Shown here: in pieces, positions 55,453-63,349 of the stretch
How the letters are laid out: each line of letters opens with the position of its first letter
Numbering within the stretch: position 1 is the first letter of the stretch
Source: Clostridiales bacterium
GTDB taxonomy: Bacteria; Bacillota; Clostridia; Oscillospirales; Oscillospiraceae
NCBI GenBank assembly: GCA_003150355.1
Contig: QAMJ01000012.1
Coordinates: forward strand, 1-64,000
DNA length: 64,000 nt
Direction: 5' to 3'
Translations under genes and position numbers: made by a program
Notes under the pieces: model-generated
Databases searched by the model: none
The model's input: only the letters and a program-made list of their open reading frames with translations
Told to the model about the DNA's origin: nothing

Positions 55453-56588
55453 TTCTTCTCCTCCTCAAGCTGTTCCCGCGCTAACTGCTGGCCGAGCTGG
55501 CTCTTCTGCTTGCGCTTCTTCGTCTCATACATGATGAGCGCGACGGTGATGACCGCGTAGGACACGAACACGCGGAAGTATTCGCCGATCATCGAGTCAC
55601 CCGTTATCTTCGCACCGGCAGAGGGCGCGACGATGAACATCGTATGGAACAGGATGACGCCAAGGAACACGTTGCCGATCGAGGCCTTGTCAACGGATGC
55701 GCCGCCGACGAGCAGAGCCGCGATGCAGAACATGCCGATCTGCGAGTGCGAGGAGTAGGTGGCGATGTTGCCCATGTTCTGCAGGTAGATTATCATGCCG
55801 AAGCCGGAGAACACGGTGGACATGACGATGGAGATTATTCTCGTGCGCTCGACCTTGATGCCGGCGTCACGCGCGACCTCCATGTCCTGACCGACGGCGC
55901 GCATATCCTGACCGAGCTTGGTCTTTCTGAACCAGACGATGAACAGGCAGAACAGCGCGATGATGATAAAGGTGAGCACGGGGATCTTGACGCCGCCGAT
56001 GTTCACGGCAAGCAGGTTATCAACGCACTGGCGCATATTGAGGAGGCTGACGGTGTTTCTGATGCCGTAGCCGCGGGGCAGCTTGAGCGAGAAGTGCTTG
56101 ATGGGGATGATGGAGCCCATCATGTACAGCACGATCAGCTGATACACGCCGTTTATGAAGAAGCTGATGATATAGCTGGTTATCATTTCTCTGCCCTTGG
56201 ACATGTTGAGGAGCTTGCCGCAGAGCATGCCGAGGAGAACCGAAAACGGCACGGACAGGATCATCGCCAGCACTACGCCGGGGATGCCCCACACCTGCCA
56301 GTCAGCCACAAAGATCAGTGCGATCTCGCCGGCCATTGCGCCGAGGGTCATGCCGAAGTTCAGACCCATACCGGCCATTATCGGGAAGAGCAGGCAGAGG
56401 ATGAGGAAGATGTTTCTGCCCATACGGGTGACGATCTCATTTATAAGATAGCCGACGGAGAAGCCGGATATCGGGATGCAGATGATGCAGATGAGCACGA
56501 ACATGAGCGGCACGGAGTTGTTCTGCACAAAGCCCAGAACTCTCTTACCGAAAGGGACGGCTTCCTTGCTTACGTTTTTATTTTTCAT
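55449..56588 (-). CDS. ABC transporter permease (BPD_transp_2 family), second
   Basis: 379 residues, about 9-10 membrane helices. G-M-G-L-N-F-G-M-T-L-G-A-M-A-G-E-I, P-F-S-V-L-L-G-M-L-C-G, K-T-K-L-G-Q-D-M-R-A-V-G-Q-D (EAA-like coupling loop), A-L-L-V-G-G-A-S-V-D-K-A-S-I are blocks shared with sugar/nucleoside-type permeases. Overlaps the partner permease by 4 bases. Together they form the channel. Confidence 0.9.
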   Translation of the reverse strand: MKNKNVSKEAVPFGKRVLGFVQNNSVPLMFVLICIICIPISGFSVGYLINEIVTRMGRNIFLILCLLFPIMAGMGLNFGMTLGAMAGEIALIFVADWQVWGIPGVVLAMILSVPFSVLLGMLCGKLLNMSKGREMITSYIISFFINGVYQLIVLYMMGSIIPIKHFSLKLPRGYGIRNTVSLLNMRQCVDNLLAVNIGGVKIPVLTFIIIALFCLFIVWFRKTKLGQDMRAVGQDMEVARDAGIKVERTRIISIVMSTVFSGFGMIIYLQNMGNIATYSSHSQIGMFCIAALLVGGASVDKASIGNVFLGVILFHTMFIVAPSAGAKITGDSMIGEYFRVFVSYAVITVALIMYETKKRKQKSQLGQQLAREQLEEEKK

Positions 56589-57661
56589 TTCGAGCCCTCC
56601 GTTTTTCTGGTAAGAGCGTAGAGGATCATACCGTTGGAGATGATGATACGGATGACCTCGCTCATGTCCATGTGGATCATGGAGTTCATTACGGTCGGCG
56701 TCATGGTGACGATGCCCTGGAACAGAAAAGTACCGATGATGACATTAGCGATGGACGCCTTGTTGACCGATGCGCCGCCGATAAGGATGGCGGAGACGGC
56801 GGGCAGCGCCATGTAGAAAGGCGCGGTGTAGATCTGGATGAAGCCGAAGCCCTGCTCATAGACGAGGATGCCGACGGCGGCAAGCCATGTGCTCATAATA
56901 ACAGAGAGCATACGCATCTTGTCGACATTGACGCCTGCGGCTTTAGCGAAGGTCGGGTTCGAGCCGACGGCGGTCATTGCGGTGCCGGTCTTGGTGTGGA
57001 GGAAAGCCCACATCAGGAAAGCCAGCAGCGCGAAGAACAGCAGAGTGCCGGTCGGGATGGAGAGGTTGCCGATGTTGATCTGCAGGAAGTTTGCAAGCAC
57101 CTTGTCATAGAAGCCCTCGAGGGAGATCGTGGTCCTCAGACCCTTGCCGGCAAAGCCCCAGACCATTGTCGGGCTTTTATACGGCAGCAGCAGCCACATC
57201 ATGCACATGAAAGAGACGGACGAGAAGCCGACGTAAGTCGCGATCATCATCTCGCCGCCCTTGATCTTGTTGAGCAGCCAGCCGTAGCCTGCGCCGAGGA
57301 TCAGGGCAAAGGGAGTGGCAATGACAATGGCCATGACAAAGCTCATGGCTCCGGTGAAGCCGAACTCTATAGAGAGCGTCGCGCCGAGAAGACCGGAGAT
57401 AATGCCGAGGGGCAGGCCGAAGTTGAGGCCGCAGCCGGAGTGGATCATCGGCACCATCGCGAGCACGAGGATCGCGTTCCAGCTGAAGCGGTTAATGGTG
57501 TTGGTGATCTGGGTCGCAAAGTCCGCGCCGACAAAGGGAGCGGCAATAAACAGGAGCAGGAGGAAGCATGCGATGATGAGTCTCGGCAGGCCGAAGGAGT
57601 TGACAGCAGCTTTGAGCCTGTCCATGAATGTGGCGTTCTCGCCGGATAATTGTCTGTTCAT
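56585..57661 (-). CDS. ABC transporter permease (BPD_transp_2 family), first
   Basis: 358 residues, 8-10 membrane helices. G-L-N-F-G-L-P-L-G-I-I-S-G-L-L-G, P-F-A-L-I-L-G-A-G-Y-G-W-L, K-T-G-T-A-M-T-A-V-G-S-N-P-T-F-A coupling loop, A-I-L-I-G-G-A-S-V-N-K-A-S-I. Paralogous to the second permease. Nine bases after the ATPase gene in the same operon. Confidence 0.9.
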   Translation of the reverse strand: MNRQLSGENATFMDRLKAAVNSFGLPRLIIACFLLLLFIAAPFVGADFATQITNTINRFSWNAILVLAMVPMIHSGCGLNFGLPLGIISGLLGATLSIEFGFTGAMSFVMAIVIATPFALILGAGYGWLLNKIKGGEMMIATYVGFSSVSFMCMMWLLLPYKSPTMVWGFAGKGLRTTISLEGFYDKVLANFLQINIGNLSIPTGTLLFFALLAFLMWAFLHTKTGTAMTAVGSNPTFAKAAGVNVDKMRMLSVIMSTWLAAVGILVYEQGFGFIQIYTAPFYMALPAVSAILIGGASVNKASIANVIIGTFLFQGIVTMTPTVMNSMIHMDMSEVIRIIISNGMILYALTRKTEGSK

Positions 57662-57670
57662 CCTTCCACC

Positions 57671-59260
57671 TCACTTTACCTGACTGACCATGAGCATGCC
57701 GAAGTCCTCGGAGGAATCCGACGCGGGGAGTATGCCCGCGATGCGGCCGCCGGACACGATGGCGATACGGTCGCACACCTGACGCAGCTCCTCAAGCTCG
57801 GAGGAGATCATGACGACGGTGACGCCGGACTCACGGTTGAATTTCTTGAGCGCTTCGAGCACCAGCGACTTTGCGCCGACGTCGATACCGCGCGTAGGCT
57901 CGGAAACGAAGAGGAACTTCGGTTCAAGAGCGAAAGCCTTGGCAAGGCAGATCTTCTGCTGGTTGCCGCCGGAGAGCTCGCGCGCCTTCTGCTTGGAGCC
58001 GGTGCACTTGATCATAAGCTCTTCTATGTATTTATCGGTGACTTCGCTGATGGCCTTTTCGTCTCTCCACTTGATAAGCCCGCCGAGGAGCTTTTTGAGG
58101 AACTTATCCTGCACCTGCATTGCGGGGAAGGCGACGTTCCATTCAAGCGTTTCATCGAGCAGGAGTCCAACGCCGCGCCTGTCCTCAGATACGAAAGCGA
58201 TGTTCGCATCAAGGCAGCTGCGCGGGCTGTTGAGGGGAATGGGCTTGCCCTCGAACTCGACGGTGCCGCCGGCTTCATACAGACCCATGACGCCGTTGGG
58301 GATGCCGAGCTTGCCCTGACCGGCAAGGCCGCCGATGCCGAGGATCTCGCCCTCCTTGATGTCAAGGTCGACGTTGCGGACTATTTCACCGGGCATATCG
58401 ACCCAGAGCTTGCGTATGCTCATGATGGTCTTTGCATCCGGCAGGGTCCTTATATCATTATTGGCGGCGCTGCTTACATTGCGGCCGACCATCCATTTCG
58501 TGATATCGGAGACGTTGGTGTCCTTCGCGGGGACGTTCTTGACAACGTAGCCGTCGCGCATGACAACAACGGTATCGCACACGGACAGGATCTCATGCAG
58601 TCTGTGCGTGATGAAGATAACGGCGATGCCCTTTTCGGACATGCTTCTTATGGAATCGAGCAGAGCTTCCGCTTCCTTTTCAGTGAGGACGGCGGTAGGC
58701 TCATCAAGGATGAGGAGCTTGAGATTGTCCTTTGAAAGCTCGCGGGCGATCTCGGTAAACTGCTTGTGACCGACGGGCATATCGTTTATGACCATGCTGC
58801 GGTCAATGGAAAAGCCCATCTTGTCGATCGCGGCCGCGGCGCGGCCGTTCATCTCATTATAATCAAGGGTGTCCAGACGTTCGCCGAACACCTGAGAAAG
58901 CACATTTGTTTTCTTGGGTTCTCTGTTGAGAAGGATATTCTCGGTCGCGGTAAAGCCGGGAATCAGCGAGAACTCCTGATGCACCATGCCGATACCGGCG
59001 GCAAGCGCGTCAAAGGGCGTGTTGAAGGTGACCTTCTCGCCGTTAATGAGAATGTCTCCGCCGTATCCGCCTGTTTCTCTGATGACGTCCATACCGAAGA
59101 GTATCTTCATCAGCGTGCTCTTACCGGCGCCGTTCTCACCGCAGAGGCCGAGCACCTCGCCGGGCATGAGCGTGAGGTTGATATCCGTCAGAACCTGGTT
59201 GCCGAAGAAGTCCTTCTTGATGTTCTTCATCTCCAGCAATGGAGCATTGGCATTTATCAT
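57671..59260 (-). CDS. ABC transporter ATP-binding protein, double domain
   Basis: 529 residues from ATG 59260 (AGGA upstream; a TTG at 59269 is less likely). First domain: Walker A G-E-N-G-A-G-K-S-T, Walker B L-L-I-L-D-E-P-T-A. Second domain: degenerate Walker A (G-G-L-A-G-Q-G-K), signature L-S-G-G-N-Q-Q-K and L-F-V-S-E-P-T-R-G-I-D-V-G-A-K as in RbsA/MglA/nucleoside ATPases. Energises uptake through the two permeases. Confidence 0.93.
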   Translation of the reverse strand: MINANAPLLEMKNIKKDFFGNQVLTDINLTLMPGEVLGLCGENGAGKSTLMKILFGMDVIRETGGYGGDILINGEKVTFNTPFDALAAGIGMVHQEFSLIPGFTATENILLNREPKKTNVLSQVFGERLDTLDYNEMNGRAAAAIDKMGFSIDRSMVINDMPVGHKQFTEIARELSKDNLKLLILDEPTAVLTEKEAEALLDSIRSMSEKGIAVIFITHRLHEILSVCDTVVVMRDGYVVKNVPAKDTNVSDITKWMVGRNVSSAANNDIRTLPDAKTIMSIRKLWVDMPGEIVRNVDLDIKEGEILGIGGLAGQGKLGIPNGVMGLYEAGGTVEFEGKPIPLNSPRSCLDANIAFVSEDRRGVGLLLDETLEWNVAFPAMQVQDKFLKKLLGGLIKWRDEKAISEVTDKYIEELMIKCTGSKQKARELSGGNQQKICLAKAFALEPKFLFVSEPTRGIDVGAKSLVLEALKKFNRESGVTVVMISSELEELRQVCDRIAIVSGGRIAGILPASDSSEDFGMLMVSQVK

Positions 59261-59379
59261 ATCTTTCAAATCCTAACTTAACCGGGAGATCACAGAAGCA
59301 GCGCCGCTTCCGCTGAGCGCTCCCGTCATTTTACGCAGAGGGACTGCCGATCCGCTGTCGGAACAAAAAAAAGAAATGT

Positions 59380-59402
59380 CGGGGGAGGATTTTTCCTCCC
59401 CC
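59380..59402 (-). terminator. Hairpin between binding-protein gene and ATPase gene
   Basis: GGGGGAGGA and TCCTCCCCC around a short T-rich loop, followed on the minus strand by a run of eight T after ACATTTC. Likely a partial terminator that keeps binding-protein mRNA in excess over the rest of the operon. Confidence 0.7.
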
Positions 59403-59424
59403 TTTGTTATAGGCTTATGCTTTA

Positions 59425-60687
59425 TTACTTGATGGTGAAGTACTTCTCGGGGACCTCAACAGAGGTGGAGCCCATGTAGTGGCCGGGATTGCCCATTATG
59501 TAGGTATCCTGGTAGACAAGGAAGGTGTTCTCAGCCTTGACGCCGGTCTCGGCATTGGTGTAGTTGGAGCCGTTCCAAGCAGCACCGGGGGAGAAGACCT
59601 CGTAGGCCTTTGCGATATCGTCGATGTCGCAGAGCTCGCTCTCGCCGTTGATGACGTTCAGAGCATGCTGAGCAAGACCGGCGGAAACAGTGTAGCCGTA
59701 GGAGAATGCCCAGGTGCCGAAGCGGTCAGCGCCGCCCTTCTCGCAGATAGCCTCTTCGACCTTTGCGAGGATCTTTGCATAGTCGCCTGCCTCAGCAGTC
59801 AGGTCGATGCCCAGAGCGCCGGGGTAGCCCATGGTGGGAGAGGGCAGGTCAGCCTCGATGAAGTAGCCGCCGTACTCGAGCAGCTGCTTGAGCAGAGGCT
59901 CGGTGTGAGCGTCATTGGTGCAGAAGTAAGCAGCCTTCTGGCCATACTTCTCGACCCACTCAGGAACCTTCTCAAGGATGTAGGCCTGTGCGCCTGCAAC
60001 GCCGACGTCAGAGGTGGGGTCGGGAGCAGTCTCAAGGACGAACTTCATGCCGAACTCCTCGCATGCAGCCTGCATGATGGCAACACGGCGGCTCATGGTC
60101 TCGTAAGACATGTGGCGCGGGAAGGAGATGTGCACGAAGGTGTCGCAGCCCAGCTCGTGAGCGGTGCGGATGATGAGGTAGCCGCGGGCGACGAAGTCGT
60201 TATTGCAGACGAGGTCAGCAGCGGAGCCGATCTCGGGCAGGTCTTCGTGAGACTCACCTGCGATGCAGAGGATGTCAGGACGGCTTTCCTTGATGCGGCG
60301 GAAAGCTTCGGTGGTGCCGGGAACAGCCTGGTTAACGATGATGGCCTTCATGTCGGGGTCATCGGAGAGGTTAACGATGGTCTGGATGGTGGTCTCGAGC
60401 TCTTCAGTGAAGTTGTCGGGGTAGATGGCCAGCTTGACCATATCCTCGCCGTACATTGCCTGGAAAGCCTCGGCGCCGCGGCGGTCGTCCTCGGACTGAG
60501 AGACGGAACCGGTGACTATGCCGATGTGGACATTGCCGGTGGAAGCAGTGTCGTCAGCTGCGGTGTCATCAGCCTTTGCAGTATCGGCTGCGGGAGCAGT
60601 GGTCGCATTGTCGGAAGCAGACTCGCCGCATGCGCACAGAGCGAATACCATGCAGAGAGCCATGAGCAGTGCGATAAATTTCTTCAT
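59425..60687 (-). CDS. DUF3798-type substrate-binding lipoprotein
   Basis: 420 residues from ATG 60687, AAGGAGG ribosome site; the frame upstream of it is not coding. Lipoprotein signal M-K-K-F-I-A-L-L...F-A-L-C-A-C-G-E, Ala/Asp/Thr-rich linker, then a periplasmic-binding-like fold: I-G-I-V-T-G-S-V-S-Q-S-E-D-D-R-R-G-A-E, N-Q-A-V-P-G-T-T-E-A-F, H-I-S-F-P-R-H-M-S-Y-E-T, C-T-N-D-A-H-T-E-P-L. I take it for the DUF3798 family, seen in Clostridia and related groups with this permease type; the ligand is unknown. Confidence 0.85.
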   Translation of the reverse strand: MKKFIALLMALCMVFALCACGESASDNATTAPAADTAKADDTAADDTASTGNVHIGIVTGSVSQSEDDRRGAEAFQAMYGEDMVKLAIYPDNFTEELETTIQTIVNLSDDPDMKAIIVNQAVPGTTEAFRRIKESRPDILCIAGESHEDLPEIGSAADLVCNNDFVARGYLIIRTAHELGCDTFVHISFPRHMSYETMSRRVAIMQAACEEFGMKFVLETAPDPTSDVGVAGAQAYILEKVPEWVEKYGQKAAYFCTNDAHTEPLLKQLLEYGGYFIEADLPSPTMGYPGALGIDLTAEAGDYAKILAKVEEAICEKGGADRFGTWAFSYGYTVSAGLAQHALNVINGESELCDIDDIAKAYEVFSPGAAWNGSNYTNAETGVKAENTFLVYQDTYIMGNPGHYMGSTSVEVPEKYFTIK

Positions 60688-60760
60688 GTTTGTCCTCCTT
60701 AAAATTTTTATACCCGACGCCGAATGCCTCCGTCCGGCTGCGCATAAAAGCCAAGCCCCA

Positions 60761-60800
60761 TTACACTTTGAAACAAAGTGTAAAAAACAGGGCCCTGTTT
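60761..60800 (-). terminator. Double hairpin downstream of the esterase-like gene / leader of ABC operon
   Basis: TTACACTTTG/CAAAGTGTAA (60761-60783) and ACAGGGCCCTGT (60789-60800), with A/T runs on either side. They lie inside the transcribed leader of the ABC operon (promoter at 60853-60881, start at 60687), so they could act as an attenuator. Confidence 0.6.
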
Positions 60801-60852
60801 TTCGCGCGGGCCTTTTGTCGTTCATTTGCCGCCATGAGTATAATTTTAACAC

Positions 60853-60881
60853 ATTATACATTTTTTCTGTATTCGTGTCAA
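60853..60881 (-). promoter_or_regulatory. Near-perfect sigma-A promoter of the ABC operon
   Basis: Minus-strand TTGACA (60876-60881), 17-base spacer, TATAAT (60853-60858). The leader to the start codon is about 160 bases, long enough for control by RNA structure. Confidence 0.85.
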
Positions 60882-60922
60882 TACAGCAATTTGGCAATTG
60901 GCTAAAGTTTCCGGCAAAAAAA

Positions 60923-62164
60923 TCACGGCGCGAGGCGGTTAAAACTGTATATATCCGACATATATGGTTCGCTGCGGTCGCCGAGCGCCCAGTCTATAAC
61001 GCCCATGCCGAGCGCGTCAAAGGATATGCGCTCATGCTGGTCATATACGCAGCCGACTATCGTGACGTCGTTTCCGGTCAGCACCATTTCCCTTATCGGC
61101 GCACGGTCCATGCCGACAAAGGGGCTTTCAAACAGATAGAACTGCGTGCCGAGCTGCGCGGTCTTCAAGCATTCTTCCCTGCTGAGCGTGTATTCCGTCT
61201 CCTGCCAGTCGCTCCCCGCATCAAGGGAGAGAACGCAGGGCACGGTGATGCCGAAGTCCTCCTTGCAGTATATGGCCGCGTGCATCGCGGGATACGCGCC
61301 GAGGCTCGAGCCGCAGATCATAACGTCATGCGCGAACACTCCGCACTCCGCCGCCGTGCGGTCGAGCTCATCCACTGCGAGCTTCGTTTTCTCCTCCACA
61401 TAATCAAGGCCGTTCGTGTAGAGAAACAGCGCTATCGTATTCGGCGCAGGGTTCATTATATAATAGTAGAGAAAGTCCTCGTATATCTGCGTGTCGCGCC
61501 CGCCGGGGAAGTATATGAAAAAGCGCGTGTCCGCATTGCACTCCTCCGGCAGCACGACATAGCCCGCCTCGCAGGCATAGACCTCTTTCCAGTACGAGTT
61601 CGTAAAGCGGTTCTCCTCGCTGAACATCGGCGCGGCAGACTCATCCCGGCTCCATCCGAGCACCCTTTCGCAGCGCCATTCGAGCACACGGCTGTCGCCA
61701 TAGTCCTCGAGCCGCTGCCATATCCCGCAGGCCTGCTCATAGTCCCCTGCGCAGGCACAGTCGAGCGCACGCTGGTATAGCTTCTCCTTGACTGTATCAA
61801 GCCCAGCGTCAGTGCCGGGATAATCGCCAAGGGATTCGAACAGCTCCAGCGCGGCGAGCAGCTCCCCGTCGTCCATCAGCTGCCGCGCCTCAAGGCTTCG
61901 GCAGGCAAGCTCAAGGTTGCGCGCATCCTTATAATCGCCAAGCTCCGTGAACATCCGCCGCGCGGTCTCATAGTCCCCCGCCTGCTGGGCACGGCGCGCA
62001 TAGGCATAGTTCTGCTCAAGGACAAGCTCCCTGCCGGCATTATTGCCGCTCCCCGCGCCGGGCACGAGCGAGCCATAGCGGAAATACCCCAATATTCCGA
62101 CAGCCGCCGCGGCTGCAAGCAGCACTGCGGCGGCGATGATATACCATCTGTGTTTTGTCTTCAT
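60923..62164 (-). CDS. Membrane protein with TPR-like repeats and alpha/beta-hydrolase domain
   Basis: 413 residues from ATG 62164 (GGAG upstream). N-terminal membrane helix (Y-I-I-A-A-A-V-L-L-A-A-A-A-A-V-G-I-L-G-Y). Residues about 50-165 hold three or four repeats of the type A-x-x-A-G-D-Y-E-T-A-x-x-x-F-x-x-L-G-D-Y-K-D-A, as in many Clostridia surface proteins. The rest looks like an alpha/beta hydrolase: F-I-Y-F-P-G-G, then I-C-G-S-S-L-G-A-Y-P with the G-x-S-x-G nucleophile, and a late D-Q-H-E-R. Probably faces outside the cell. Substrate unknown. Confidence 0.7.
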   Translation of the reverse strand: MKTKHRWYIIAAAVLLAAAAAVGILGYFRYGSLVPGAGSGNNAGRELVLEQNYAYARRAQQAGDYETARRMFTELGDYKDARNLELACRSLEARQLMDDGELLAALELFESLGDYPGTDAGLDTVKEKLYQRALDCACAGDYEQACGIWQRLEDYGDSRVLEWRCERVLGWSRDESAAPMFSEENRFTNSYWKEVYACEAGYVVLPEECNADTRFFIYFPGGRDTQIYEDFLYYYIMNPAPNTIALFLYTNGLDYVEEKTKLAVDELDRTAAECGVFAHDVMICGSSLGAYPAMHAAIYCKEDFGITVPCVLSLDAGSDWQETEYTLSREECLKTAQLGTQFYLFESPFVGMDRAPIREMVLTGNDVTIVGCVYDQHERISFDALGMGVIDWALGDRSEPYMSDIYSFNRLAP

Positions 62165-62259
62165 TCCGGGCGCGCTCCAAATACGTAAGGTATGCTTCGT
62201 ATTATCCCACAAATCACCCGGCAATGCAAACATATCATGTCGAAGCGTTTTCTGTTCCC

Positions 62260-63051
62260 TTACTTCGCGTATATCTGCCCGACTATCCAGTTGGACAGAC
62301 GGCGCGGAAATAGCTTTGCGATCGCGGCCGCGCCCTTGTAGGCAAAGCCCATTGCGACGAGCGGACGCGAGCTTTTCTTCAGCGCGTATTTTGCGACGAA
62401 GCTGCCCGCGTATTCGGGCGTCATGCCGGTGCGCTCGTCATGCTCCATGACGGCGACGGAGCGCTCGATGCGCCCGGCGTAAACATCGTCCCCGGCGGCG
62501 GATTTGTGCCGTGCGTCGGTAAAGCCCGAGGCGATATCGCCCGGCATTATCGCGCAGACGCTTATCCCGAAAGGCCGCACCTCATTCTGGAGCGCGAGGA
62601 CGTAGGCGATTATCGCCGCCTTGCTGACCGAGTACCAGAGCTGGAACGGTATCGGCACTATACCGGCGATGGAGCTCATGCAAACTATCCTGCCGCCGCC
62701 CTGAGCGCGCATATGCGGCAGCACCGCGCGCGTGACATTATCCGTGCCGAACACGTTCAGCTCGAGCTGCGCGTGAGAGTCCCGGCTCTCCGTCAGCTCC
62801 GCCGCCCCGGATATGCCGAAACCGGCGTTGTTGACGAGGATATCGATCCTCCCCTCGCGCGCGGCGATCTCGTCTATGACACGGCGCACCTGCGCCTCAT
62901 CCGTGACGTCCGCGCTCATATGTATGATGCCGTCGGACGGGATATCGCGCCGGGATATCTCATAAACGGTGCAGCCCGCTGCCTTGAGCGAAGCCGCCGT
63001 GCAGCGGCCTATGCCGCCGCTGCCGCCTGTGACTACAGCGATCTTGTTCAT
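62260..63051 (-). CDS. SDR family oxidoreductase
   Basis: 263 residues from ATG 63051. T-G-G-S-G-G-I-G-R cofactor loop, N-N-A-G-F-G-I-S-G, Ser in M-S-S-I-A-G, Y-x-x-x-K in W-Y-S-V-S-K-A-A, and P-G-D-I-A-S-G-F. C-terminal helix with basic residues (L-F-P-R-R-L-S-N-W-I-V-G-Q-I) may touch the membrane, as in SDRs acting on lipids or retinol-like substrates. The true substrate is not known. Confidence 0.85.
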   Translation of the reverse strand: MNKIAVVTGGSGGIGRCTAASLKAAGCTVYEISRRDIPSDGIIHMSADVTDEAQVRRVIDEIAAREGRIDILVNNAGFGISGAAELTESRDSHAQLELNVFGTDNVTRAVLPHMRAQGGGRIVCMSSIAGIVPIPFQLWYSVSKAAIIAYVLALQNEVRPFGISVCAIMPGDIASGFTDARHKSAAGDDVYAGRIERSVAVMEHDERTGMTPEYAGSFVAKYALKKSSRPLVAMGFAYKGAAAIAKLFPRRLSNWIVGQIYAK

Positions 63052-63095
63052 GTTTATCTGCATCTCCGTTTCCGTAAACTAAAATTCAGCTTGTC

Positions 63096-63120
63096 AAAAA
63101 AGTCCTTACAGGACTTTTTT
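63096..63120. terminator. Terminator-like hairpin upstream of the SDR gene
   Basis: AAAAAAGTCC pairs with GGACTTTTTT around a 5-base loop; the T-run is present for both strands. It insulates the SDR gene from the hairpin block to its right. Confidence 0.75.
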
Positions 63121-63349
63121 GACCGCGCTTTCCGCCGAGCATTTTGAAAGCATTCAAAATGCTGTTACCGAAAGCCTTGATATATCAAGGCTTTCGACGG
63201 CGGTTTATCCGATTTGAGGCGGGCCTTGCCCCCTCAAGCTCCCCCGCTGCTCAGTTCTCTGGCTTCAAAGCGAAATTTTTTGACAGTCTGACCTGATAGT
63301 TAAAATTTTTTAACTATCAGGTACAATATAGCGTGCCGACAGAAATATG
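63121..63349. other. Gene-free hairpin block
   Basis: No gene seen. It contains the two-armed palindromic structure at 63132-63203, a G+C-rich stretch (63210-63250), and a hairpin ACCTGATAGTTA/TAACTATCAGGT at 63291-63322 that follows the last codons of the solute-binding protein gene on the minus strand and may end it. Confidence 0.55.
63132..63203. repeat. Cloverleaf-like palindromic element
   Basis: Outer arms CCGCCG (63132-63137) and CGGCGG (63198-63203) close over two perfect inner hairpins: AGCATTTTGA/TCAAAATGCT (63138-63163) and GAAAGCCTTGA/TCAAGGCTTTC (63170-63195). The order is the same on both strands. It looks like a REP/MITE-type element or a structured RNA. Confidence 0.65.
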
